A stretch of 59,294 nucleotides of DNA, taken from positions 1 to 59,294 of the IMG/VR virus record IMGVR_UViG_3300031963_009021, one strand, 5' to 3'. Below, one piece after another: positions 51,801 through 59,083 of this stretch. Both the position numbers and the translations under genes were made by a program. The stretch comes from a virus. Positions within the stretch are counted from its first letter, which is position 1. Every line of letters begins with the position of its first letter. A model generated the notes under the pieces. It saw only the letters and a program-made list of their open reading frames with translations, made no database searches and was not told the origin of the DNA.

Positions 51801-54800
51801 GGTACGTTAAGAGAAAAATATAAAACTTACGAATCTAATTCACAAACTGATTTAGACTATATTTTTGCCACATTAAAAAAATTCGGTGCTATACATCGTT
51901 TACCATACGCTTGGATTCTAAAGTTAGGTTCGGTATGGCATAGATATAAAACTTATGTTGAAACTAATGTTGATATATTAACACCTTCTTGGTCAGGATT
52001 TAATTATGTTAATAATTTTGACCCTGTAACTAATAACCCGACTAAAGATTATGCTCTAACAATCAATGGTGGTAATTTTGATATTATATTAGAAAAAAAT
52101 ACAACAATTGGGGTTGATACCTCATCATTAATAAACGTTGGGTTTTATCCAAAAATGGTAAACGACTTTAACGTTTTTTATCAGGGATTTGAATTACTTT
52201 CGGGGTACACATCTGTTGATGTGCAAAATGCAATAACTTCAGGTTTAACATTAACATATGTATCTGAAGCGTTAATCGCTAAGTCACAAAATACTATAGG
52301 TAGTACCACGGCATCAACAAGGGATATAACTATAATACCTTGGAGTGTTTATGTAAAAACATTTGATAATAATAGTTTTTATTTAATGCCTTCAGAAGGT
52401 TCATTAATTAACCAAACTATTGAAGAATGTTTTACATCTGAATCACAAAAAATTGAAGTCACTGGTAATACCTCAATTTATAATGGTTCAGTTAGGTCTT
52501 TTTGGGCAGCACCTAACTATGGATATTTTGATGTTAATAAAATAGTAAAACCAACACCATTACAATATCTTAAACAAGTATTTTCAGGACAATCCGACCA
52601 AGAAAATTTCTCACTAAATTCTAGCTCAACAGGGTATACTGATATAAGTGAGATGTTTACAGTATTTGAAAAAAATATTTTGGATAAGTTTGAACAAGAG
52701 TTTTTAAATTATTCTAAATCAGTATATGACACATTAAATGGTGATTATTTAAATAATTTCCAGTCAATGATGAGAGAAATTGCTAAAGTACCAACACAAA
52801 CAGGTAGTACTAATTACGATTTAGTTTTAAATATACAGGAAAAACAAAAAACCAATATTAATAGTTTAATCAAAAACTTTTTAGAATTTGATAAATATAT
52901 TAAATACGGTAATCCAAGTGGGTATGATAAAAAACTATTTTACACATTTTCTCAATTAGATGTTGTTGACCCATATGGTTGGTCTAATTACACAACACTA
53001 ACACCAAATGCGTTACCTTATAATGGTGGGGGTATTACATTATCACAATCTAAAACAAATAATCCTGATGCTTGGAAAGCTTTAGAAACATACATAGGGT
53101 TCTCAACACTAAATAAATTAACGTATAGTAGTAATGGGTCTTATATTACAGATTTCTTTATTGATTGTAATGTAGCATTTACTGAAGATAATGTGGTTAC
53201 TTTTGCACCAATAATTAAACTCTATGCCGCTCAAAAATCTAAAGATAATACATTAACATATGGTAAATTTATTACAGATATGACATTGTATTTAAATAAT
53301 ATTGATAGTTTCCAAGATAAAGTGATTAATAATTTAATGACAATCTTAAATAAACAATTACCTAATGTTAATAATAGTCCTGAGGCATTAGTCTCTTCTG
53401 ACTTACAAGGACCTCAAAGTAAAGTTGAGTTATGGGAATCATTTAAAGCTATAAATGATAAATGGATTTCGGGTAACGACTTTAAAGTTAAAACGTTATT
53501 TGAGGATATATTATTACTTGATAGGGCTAGTAGAAATATTGGTGATAAAATATTAGTTGATGTTTATAAATTAAAAAATAGATTACAAAATATAATGGAT
53601 TCACCTAAAGTGAGTATGTTAGTTTTTGTACAAACCATATTACAAGAGAATAATTTTGTTGTTCATAATTTACCATCATATGTGAATTTTTATAATGTTC
53701 AAGATGTTAGTAAAAATCCTAAACCAAAACCTGAAGGAACATTAGAGTTTGCTAATACTTTATTTGGGACATTTTTAAATGTTGATTATAGAAATTCGGG
53801 GCCTAAAATGGTTTGTTATTATGCAGGTAAACCTAGTGAACAGTTAGATTTAAAAAATAATGTTGATTACCGATATAGAAACGACGCCTTTGATTTAAGA
53901 AGGTCAAGTGATAACCCATTAAATGAAAATTTAGTTGGTAAAAATGACTGGGATAAATCAAACAAAGTTGTTGGATTTAATGTTGACATTGGTCCCCAAA
54001 ATCAATCCATATTTTATGGGTTTATGGTTGACCAACAAAATTCTCAGTCTACCGCTGAAGCCTTAGAAGTTATTAATCAAATGGCTAATCAAGCGGGAAA
54101 TAGAGGAGGAAGTACACAGAGTGTGTCCCTATATAATTTGTATAAAAATAGAAGTTATACTTGTACTATTAGTATGATGGGTAATGCTCTGATACAGCCA
54201 ACAATGTATTTCAACTTAAGACACGTACCAATGTTTAGTGGGCCCTATATGATTCAAACTGTTGGTCATACAATTTCGCCAGGGTCGTTTGAAACTATTA
54301 TCACAGGTATCAGACAACCAACGGCTTCTTTACCTAAGATTGAAAATTATATCCAAACTTTAAAAAATAATTTATTACAAAATATTATTGAAAATAATAA
54401 AAAAGATAAAGAGGCTAAAGATAAACAAAATAAAGACGCAAGTGGTACCACGCAATCACAACAGGCTAAAATACAAGCAATTACTGGTGGCGACAAATCA
54501 TTAACTCAACCACAAACTTGTACTCCGTCATCACCTTATAACACTTATTATAATATAACACCAACTGTTTATGATGAAACATTTAGTTCTGTTAAAAGTG
54601 AGTTATCTAATGTGATTGTGGTAAGTAATGTTGATGGGTCTAAATTAAAATACGTAATATTTGCGGCGTTATATGTTGAATCAGCTAACGGTAATCTCAA
54701 GTTTACTGCGTATGAAAATAATTTTGCGGGAGTAACGTTAACGTCAAAATGGGGTAGTGTTGAAACATATTTTAATAATAATAAACAATTTTTTTGTCAG

Positions 54801-55076
54801 ACATCAGAAGGAGATAAAACAACTTTACCTTATGCTGTCTTTGATGATTTGTTTAATCATTTAAAGTTTTTAGTGGGTAGATGGAAAGATAGGATGACCT
54901 CTGATGTTGAAGTTAGTGCCCAATCAATTGCAAAATTTTTAATACTAAATAATGTTACAATAAATGGTCCTAACACTAAAGATATAAGTGTCTATAATTC
55001 ATACGATAGTACTAGATTAAAAAATCTTGAAACCAAAGTTCAAAAAGCTATTGATATTTATAACGCAACAAATTAA
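48813..55076 (+). CDS. Giant baseplate hub protein with possible C-terminal cell-wall hydrolase (2087 aa)
   Basis: The N-terminal part (about 148-255) has GITNISINQNLSFMPTIDIQ, DVKGRALFEGG, SPYAAFFNLPYPLFNLTIKG and EITMGHLIATPHMY, a module I associate with baseplate proteins of T4-like environmental phages. Residues 300-1700 are unassigned and largely helical or Asn-rich. At about 1780-1840, SMMGNALIQPTMYFNLRHVP and GPYMIQTVGHTISPGSFETI resemble the closing domain of hub proteins of contractile injection systems (gp27/gpD-like). A Lys/Gln linker follows (about 1855-1900). The last about 160 residues contain AALYVESANGNLKFTAYENN with Glu1956 and FDDLFNHLKFLVGRW, which looks like a glucosaminidase-type lysozyme domain. 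Five functions in one chain is unusual; confidence in the hydrolase is moderate. Confidence 0.68.
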   Translation: MVDKIENILVEFDYNNIIVVDPNKVVDLDGNVKERFVKQEDLVMYANLECKVLPRTKLAVGSATDDAIQTVSIASINFLNPGNKTFMDNAYTDEITGKDTIQGKGVNQVTQKQIQNPKKSDDWYLRQTLSSGGKDGATDNGLLGITNISINQNLSFMPTIDIQLEDVKGRALFEGGDNSPYAAFFNLPYPLFNLTIKGFYGKAIKLALMLQTFTTRYDSNDGNFKVSLKFYTYKYTILSEITMGHLIATPHMYKSRLKVQTQQGGPSQFSKIDNQIVEKGYQKIKEMYNEYKSKGLIPNDFPELTIVQLRNNIENFVKNILDSFTKQNLDPITNIDDYQGKLNDFEKKVFLFVSEGKGSWFDQNMDKVNFLVLNNGDKIYTFKKELDNNNGQGKINAKSDLDKLITEYKTKLLENKTVGKDGSYTINGKTKKISIPFNINKETFGVTVTPNDIKWTETYRQVKKVKTEPTDDELTKFKDSYKFITTEWYRFEGVSSFMDLTGVMGKQLKVFREEIETELTIALSDLLQSKDNGIGFVPNIRNVLAVIFANGEAFLRLMDEVHYKAWQVREDKYRKEAIFDKEVSSASPDNLDSGTDETIPIYPWPQYIVSTPGENGQEKFEIQYPGDSKFVSKTKGYLYDVWPEVEFVEEFIRGYVERTTPPADPTAGNDETTETQRVSFNAIEFPTTDEIFSNKEEVKFIYEIYERLLVYDYYTRLSRVYNTNEVDSMVQSIAEAESENILKSLSNTNTFLIKTLKDYSINSANFLLILRHISNGGTGLNWQNFIRGIFNTVYIKNFVDNNSFDILNTQDFISSPIPLTSLNSENNLIKYLTGSTTSNKVDFTDLYPFSNYNWIFNNLANGTTISSIESAFNTTKILNYDVSNKIISNFTQTDTKDQKRPITNFVWKENVLPYNPDINLTLKSFYQSRTYKKQFLTEGNLNYLNYSGNVTPNQSVSILNTPYFVNAVQEGVDKFRNFDEYPYKVPAYLFLNSLPLGTLREKYKTYESNSQTDLDYIFATLKKFGAIHRLPYAWILKLGSVWHRYKTYVETNVDILTPSWSGFNYVNNFDPVTNNPTKDYALTINGGNFDIILEKNTTIGVDTSSLINVGFYPKMVNDFNVFYQGFELLSGYTSVDVQNAITSGLTLTYVSEALIAKSQNTIGSTTASTRDITIIPWSVYVKTFDNNSFYLMPSEGSLINQTIEECFTSESQKIEVTGNTSIYNGSVRSFWAAPNYGYFDVNKIVKPTPLQYLKQVFSGQSDQENFSLNSSSTGYTDISEMFTVFEKNILDKFEQEFLNYSKSVYDTLNGDYLNNFQSMMREIAKVPTQTGSTNYDLVLNIQEKQKTNINSLIKNFLEFDKYIKYGNPSGYDKKLFYTFSQLDVVDPYGWSNYTTLTPNALPYNGGGITLSQSKTNNPDAWKALETYIGFSTLNKLTYSSNGSYITDFFIDCNVAFTEDNVVTFAPIIKLYAAQKSKDNTLTYGKFITDMTLYLNNIDSFQDKVINNLMTILNKQLPNVNNSPEALVSSDLQGPQSKVELWESFKAINDKWISGNDFKVKTLFEDILLLDRASRNIGDKILVDVYKLKNRLQNIMDSPKVSMLVFVQTILQENNFVVHNLPSYVNFYNVQDVSKNPKPKPEGTLEFANTLFGTFLNVDYRNSGPKMVCYYAGKPSEQLDLKNNVDYRYRNDAFDLRRSSDNPLNENLVGKNDWDKSNKVVGFNVDIGPQNQSIFYGFMVDQQNSQSTAEALEVINQMANQAGNRGGSTQSVSLYNLYKNRSYTCTISMMGNALIQPTMYFNLRHVPMFSGPYMIQTVGHTISPGSFETIITGIRQPTASLPKIENYIQTLKNNLLQNIIENNKKDKEAKDKQNKDASGTTQSQQAKIQAITGGDKSLTQPQTCTPSSPYNTYYNITPTVYDETFSSVKSELSNVIVVSNVDGSKLKYVIFAALYVESANGNLKFTAYENNFAGVTLTSKWGSVETYFNNNKQFFCQTSEGDKTTLPYAVFDDLFNHLKFLVGRWKDRMTSDVEVSAQSIAKFLILNNVTINGPNTKDISVYNSYDSTRLKNLETKVQKAIDIYNATN

Positions 55077-55086
55077 AAAATGGTGA

Positions 55087-55093
55087 TATTTAT
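55087..55093 (+). promoter_or_regulatory. TATTTAT late-type motif upstream of the 74-aa gene
   Basis: TATTTAT ends 15 bases before the ATG at 55109. Confidence 0.6.
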
Positions 55094-55108
55094 ATAAAAA
55101 CGTATATT

Positions 55109-55333
55109 ATGAACACGAAATTAATATTAGATAATTACTTAGGTAAGAATACTAAGACAACGGAAAAAGATATGGGTGACGGTACTAAACAAGTATGTGA
55201 TTTAGATACTGGTGATTGTTACACTATTAGAATGAAAGATGGATTAATTGAGAGAGTTGATAACACTCTTAATAAGAACAAAAAAATTCAAGTAGAAACT
55301 AAGAATGGAGTTAAACAATTATTAAATGGATAA
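55109..55333 (+). CDS. Small hypothetical protein (74 aa)
   Basis: The product begins MNTKLILDNYLGKNTKTTEK and has a short beta hairpin-like middle with two cysteines (KQVCDLDTGDCYTIRMKDGL), then a basic C-terminus ending KNGVKQLLNG. No family is recognised. A TATTTAT motif precedes it by 15 bases and its stop overlaps the next ATG by 8 bases, so it is the first of a two-gene late unit that ends at a terminator. Confidence 0.68.
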   Translation: MNTKLILDNYLGKNTKTTEKDMGDGTKQVCDLDTGDCYTIRMKDGLIERVDNTLNKNKKIQVETKNGVKQLLNG

Positions 55334-56033
55334 GGACATGAAGATAGATGTTAAAATTTTAAATGAGTTAAAAAGGTATAACTCAATCAATAATTACATT
55401 ATGGAGCAAGATGCCGAATTACCTCCACCACCCGCTGGTGATGTACCACCACCTGATGCAGGAATGGCACCCCCAGCACCTGATGCAGGAATGGCGCCTC
55501 CAGCACCTGATGCAGGAATGGCTCCTCCATCACCTGAAGCTGGTGCGGCACCTACAGGTCCTGTTGATGTTGCAAATGACCCTGACGTTGAAAAACTTGA
55601 TGATAAAAAAGAAGAAAGTGATAAAGAAGAGTTAGAAATAACTGACTTAGTTAAATCACAAAAAAATGTTGAACAAAAACAAGAAGAATATTTTGAACAA
55701 TTATTTGACCATTTAGGAAACCTTGAAAATAAGTTGGGTGAAATGGATAGTATTGTTAACAAACTTAATGATTTAGAAGCTAAGATTGAAAAATATAGAA
55801 CAAAATCACCTGAAGAAAAATTAGAACTAAGGTCTTTAGATTCGGGACCATTTAATCAAAAACTAACAGATTATTTTGAAGACAAAGAAGAAGACTTTGA
55901 AAAATTAGGGAGAGATGAATATATTTTAACAAAAGATGAAGTTGAAGAATTTTCACCTTCCGATATTAAACGTTCTTTCAGAAATTTTGAGGAGGACGAA
56001 ACTGACTTGAATAACTTTAAACGACTACGATAA
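55326..56033 (+). CDS. Hypothetical protein with PDAGMAPPA repeats and coiled coil (235 aa)
   Basis: Residues about 28-80 are Pro/Ala-rich with three PDAGMAPPA repeats of nine residues (27 bp), a flexible spacer. Residues about 90-160 are acidic and predicted coiled coil (KSQKNVEQKQEEYFEQLFDH, LENKLGEMDSIVNKLNDLEA). The C-terminal part is acidic (DYFEDKEEDFEKLGRDEYIL). A rod with a disordered N-terminus suggests a scaffold, spacer or assembly factor; no family is recognised. Translation could also begin at Met5 (55338). A terminator follows the stop by 5 bases. Confidence 0.7.
   Translation: MDKDMKIDVKILNELKRYNSINNYIMEQDAELPPPPAGDVPPPDAGMAPPAPDAGMAPPAPDAGMAPPSPEAGAAPTGPVDVANDPDVEKLDDKKEESDKEELEITDLVKSQKNVEQKQEEYFEQLFDHLGNLENKLGEMDSIVNKLNDLEAKIEKYRTKSPEEKLELRSLDSGPFNQKLTDYFEDKEEDFEKLGRDEYILTKDEVEEFSPSDIKRSFRNFEEDETDLNNFKRLR
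55451..55531 (+). repeat. Three 27-bp in-frame repeats encoding PDAGMAPPA
   Basis: Units beginning ACCTGATGCAGGAATGGC recur every 27 bases at 55451, 55478 and 55505, with small third-base differences. Local G+C is higher than the surroundings. Confidence 0.85.
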
Positions 56034-56038
56034 AAAAA

Positions 56039-56062
56039 AAACGGGTTTCGGCCCGTTTATTT
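56039..56062 (+). terminator. Rho-independent terminator with TTCG-type loop
   Basis: AAACGGG (56039-56045) pairs with CCCGTTT (56052-56058). An inner T-G pair leaves a TTCG tetraloop. It is followed by a T-rich stretch and separates the late two-gene unit from the SSB promoter. Confidence 0.88.
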
Positions 56063-56084
56063 TGACTGACATATTTGACTGACA
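56061..56084 (+). promoter_or_regulatory. Tandem 11-bp direct repeat overlapping the SSB promoter -35 region
   Basis: TTTGACTGACA occurs at 56061-56071 and again at 56074-56084, period 13 bases. The second copy contains the -35 hexamer. A duplicated promoter element or a protein-binding site is possible. Confidence 0.45.
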
Positions 56085-56103
56085 ATAATTTTAATATTAT
56101 ACT
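56075..56103 (+). promoter_or_regulatory. Sigma70-like promoter of the SSB gene
   Basis: TTGACT (56075-56080) and TATACT (56098-56103) are 17 bases apart, matching the DNA polymerase promoter. The ATG at 56129 lies 25 bases downstream. Confidence 0.7.
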
Positions 56104-56128
56104 TTAGTAAACTTTTAATTTAATATAT

Positions 56129-56986
56129 ATGGCGACAAACAGTTTAGACGCAGTACTTGCACAGTACGAGAAATCACAACAGTCGGGGAATTACACCCCA
56201 AAAATGTCACAAGAAGACAGAATGAAGAAATACTTCGCAGCTATCTTGGACAAGAATGAGAAACAAGGTCAGAAAAGACTAAGAATTCTCCCAACTACAG
56301 ATGGTTCTTCACCATTTAAAGAAGCGTGGTTCCACGAAATCCAAGTGGACGGACAATACGTAAAGTTGTACGACCCTGAAAAGAACGACAACGAGCGTTC
56401 ACCTCTTTCCGAAGTTTATGAAGAGTTAACATCAACAGGAAAAGAAAGTGATAAAAAACTTGCGGCTGATTACAGAGCTCGTAAATTCTACATTGTTAAA
56501 GTTATTGACCGAGATAACGAACAAGACGGAATTAAATTCTGGCGTTTCAAACACAATTACAAGAATGAAGGTGTGTTGGACAAAATCATTCCAATTTGGA
56601 GAGCAAAAGGAGATATCACCGACCCTGATAAAGGAAGAGATATTATCCTTGAGTTGACAAAGGCTAAAACCCCTAAAGGAAAAGAGTATACTGTTATCCA
56701 AACGGTTATGTATGATGACCCAACACCTGTACATGAAGACAAGGAAACTGCTGATACTTGGGTTAATGATGAATTAACTTGGAGAGATGTGTATTCTAAA
56801 AAACCTGTTGAGTATTTGGAAGCAATTGCTAACGGACAAACACCAAAATGGGATACGGTATTAGGTAAGTATACTTACGGTGATTCATCCGTATCTGAAG
56901 AATCATTTGGTGGAGGTTCTGCAAAGGTAGAAACTTATGTTGACCCACAAGCGGATGATGACGCTGACGAGGAATTACCATTCTAA
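56129..56986 (+). CDS. 32: Single-stranded DNA binding protein (gp32-like)
   Basis: The 285-residue protein is gp32-like: a basic N-terminal region (MATNSLDAVLAQYEKSQQSG), KRLRILPTTDGSSPFKEAWF, an aromatic-rich core (ARKFYIVKVIDRDNEQDGIK and FWRFKHNY) and an acidic tail ADDDADEELPF that recruits replication partners in known SSBs. No cysteine occurs anywhere, so the zinc site of T4 gp32 (three Cys and one His) is absent. It has its own promoter with a tandem repeat and a terminator on each side, consistent with high, separately controlled expression. It precedes uvsX and RNase H. Confidence 0.93.
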   Translation: MATNSLDAVLAQYEKSQQSGNYTPKMSQEDRMKKYFAAILDKNEKQGQKRLRILPTTDGSSPFKEAWFHEIQVDGQYVKLYDPEKNDNERSPLSEVYEELTSTGKESDKKLAADYRARKFYIVKVIDRDNEQDGIKFWRFKHNYKNEGVLDKIIPIWRAKGDITDPDKGRDIILELTKAKTPKGKEYTVIQTVMYDDPTPVHEDKETADTWVNDELTWRDVYSKKPVEYLEAIANGQTPKWDTVLGKYTYGDSSVSEESFGGGSAKVETYVDPQADDDADEELPF

Positions 56987-57000
56987 TTGATTATTTTTAC

Positions 57001-57030
57001 GATAAACCCCTAAATGGGGTTTATCTTTTT
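57001..57030 (+). terminator. Perfect 10-bp terminator between SSB and UvsX
   Basis: GATAAACCCC pairs perfectly with GGGGTTTATC around TAAAT, followed by TTTTT. I see no promoter in the 23 bases left before uvsX, so partial read-through probably feeds uvsX at a lower level than gene 32. Confidence 0.85.
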
Positions 57031-57053
57031 ATTAAATATTAATACATTTATTT

Positions 57054-58055
57054 ATGGCTATTAAGAAAAAAGAAATATCATTAGATTCTATTAAAGGTAA
57101 GTACTCTACCAAAACTAAATACAAAGACGAATCATATTATAATTGTGGTGAAGCATTCTATGAGGCGTGCGGATTACCTGGACCTGTGATGGGTGGAATT
57201 AATATGTTTTTGGGACACTCAAACTCGTCTAAAACAACCGCAATGATTTTGGCGGCCGCTGATGCTCAAAAGAAAGGACATTTACCCGTATTCATTATTA
57301 CTGAAAAAAAATGGTCTTGGACACATGCAGTTGAATTGGGGTTAGAAGCGAATCAAACTGAAGAAGGTGATTGGGATGGAATGTTCATTTTCAATGACTC
57401 GTTTGATTACATTGAACAAGCAACTGACTTTATTAATGAAATTATTGACGCACAAGAGAAAGGTGATATCCCATATAATTTATTATTTTTGTGGGACTCA
57501 GTTGGTTCAATTCCTTGTAAGATGACATTTGATGGTAAAGGGGGTAAACAACATAATGCAGCGGCTTTCGCTGACAAGATTGGTATGGGGTTACACTCTC
57601 GTATATCTAAATCAAAGAAAGAAGATTACCCATATTACAATACAATGGTAGTTGTTAACCAACCTTGGGTAGAATTACCTGACAATCCATTTGGACAACC
57701 TGAGATTAAAGCCAAAGGTGGTGAAGCGTTGTGGTTGGCATCGGCATTGGTATTCTTGTTTGGTAATCAGAAGAAAGCGGGAATCAATCACATTACCGCA
57801 ACCAAAAATGGTAGAACGGTGTCATACGCAATTAGAACAAAAGTTTCTATCTTGAAAAACCATGTGAATGGTATTTCATTTAAAGATGGAAAGATTATTG
57901 CGGTCCCACAAGGTTATATCAAGGATGATAAAACTGCGTTGGATAAGTATAAGAAAGAATATTCCGATTATTGGAATAAAGTATTAGGTGGTGAAGGTGA
58001 CATCAAGTTTAAAGACGAGTTAGTACCAACAGCCGAAGAAGAATTTGAAGATTGA
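57054..58055 (+). CDS. uvsX: RecA-like recombinase (UvsX)
   Basis: The 333-residue ATPase has Walker A at 54-61, GHSNSSKT, with Ser where RecA has Gly, a deviation also found in T4 UvsX, and Walker B LLFLWDS (Asp148). ITEKKWSW at 82-89 fits the catalytic Glu region. The C-terminus is acidic (PTAEEEFED). UvsX forms filaments on single-stranded DNA and drives recombination-dependent replication, working with gp32. It is 67 bases after gene 32 behind a terminator and 25 bases before the RNase H-like gene. Confidence 0.93.
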   Translation: MAIKKKEISLDSIKGKYSTKTKYKDESYYNCGEAFYEACGLPGPVMGGINMFLGHSNSSKTTAMILAAADAQKKGHLPVFIITEKKWSWTHAVELGLEANQTEEGDWDGMFIFNDSFDYIEQATDFINEIIDAQEKGDIPYNLLFLWDSVGSIPCKMTFDGKGGKQHNAAAFADKIGMGLHSRISKSKKEDYPYYNTMVVVNQPWVELPDNPFGQPEIKAKGGEALWLASALVFLFGNQKKAGINHITATKNGRTVSYAIRTKVSILKNHVNGISFKDGKIIAVPQGYIKDDKTALDKYKKEYSDYWNKVLGGEGDIKFKDELVPTAEEEFED

Positions 58056-58080
58056 TTGTAGAACCATTTAATGGTAAAAA

Positions 58081-59079
58081 ATGACAAAAACCCTATTAAT
58101 TGACGGGAATAATTTATTTAAAATAGGATTTCACGGTGTTAAAGAATTTTATCACGAAGGAAGACACGTTGGTGGGATTTGGCATTTTTTAAATACCGTC
58201 AGACGATTCATTGAAGAACAAAATTTTGATAAAGTAGTAGTGTTTTGGGATGGGGAGGATAACTCCTCATCTCGGAAACTATTATACCCACAGTACAAAG
58301 AAAATCGTAGAGTTTATAAAAACTTTAATGAAGAATCTTATCACGAACAAAGACAAAGAATCAAACAATATTTGGAAGAAACATTTGTTAGACAAATTGA
58401 TATCCCAAACAACGAAGCCGATGATTTAATATCTTATTATTGTCAAATATCAGAAGATGAAACTAAAGTTATTTTTTCAGATGATAAGGACCTTACACAA
58501 CTTATTTCAGACAAAGTAAGTATCTACTCCCCATCACAAAAGAAAGTCTATAAGAAGGGAGATAAAATCAAAATAGATAACATTGAGATACCTCATCAAA
58601 ATGTGGTAACATATAAAATATTGTCAGGTGATAAGTCAGATAACATTGATGGTATTTATTACCTTGGTGAGAAAACTTTCGTTAAACTATTCCCTGAAAT
58701 ACTTGAAAATGAAGTTTCTGTTACCGATATTTTAACAAAGGCTGAAGGTCTTTTGAAGGAAGATAAAGATAATGCCGCATTAAAAAACTTGTTAAGTGGT
58801 AAAACTAAAAATGGAATCTTTGGGGATGAGTTTTTTGTAATTAATGAAAAGATTGTTGATTTGTCAAACCCTTTAATAACAGATGATGGAAAAGAAATAG
58901 TGGAACTTTATCACACAGAAACCTTAGACCCTGAAGGTAGGGGGTATAAGAATCTGATGAAAATGATGATGGAAGATGGATTATTCAAATACCTACCAAA
59001 AAGAGATAATGAATGGGTTAATTTCTTGAAACCCTATTTAAAATTAGCTAGAAAAGAAAAAAGAAAGTTTAAAAATTAA
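58081..59079 (+). CDS. rnh: 5'-3' exonuclease/flap nuclease (T4 RNase H-like)
   Basis: The 332-residue protein belongs to the FEN/5'-3' exonuclease family. Acidic metal-binding positions are visible: TLLIDGNNLF (Asp8), VVFWDGEDNS (Asp59), NNEADDLISYY (Glu112, Asp114, Asp115), FSDDKDLTQL, and the helix-hairpin-helix-type region ILSGDKSDNIDGI. It removes RNA primers and flaps from lagging-strand fragments; T4 RNase H is 305 residues. It follows uvsX by 25 bases, suggesting co-transcription, and precedes a partial gene by 4 bases. Confidence 0.9.
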   Translation: MTKTLLIDGNNLFKIGFHGVKEFYHEGRHVGGIWHFLNTVRRFIEEQNFDKVVVFWDGEDNSSSRKLLYPQYKENRRVYKNFNEESYHEQRQRIKQYLEETFVRQIDIPNNEADDLISYYCQISEDETKVIFSDDKDLTQLISDKVSIYSPSQKKVYKKGDKIKIDNIEIPHQNVVTYKILSGDKSDNIDGIYYLGEKTFVKLFPEILENEVSVTDILTKAEGLLKEDKDNAALKNLLSGKTKNGIFGDEFFVINEKIVDLSNPLITDDGKEIVELYHTETLDPEGRGYKNLMKMMMEDGLFKYLPKRDNEWVNFLKPYLKLARKEKRKFKN

Positions 59080-59083
59080 AATT

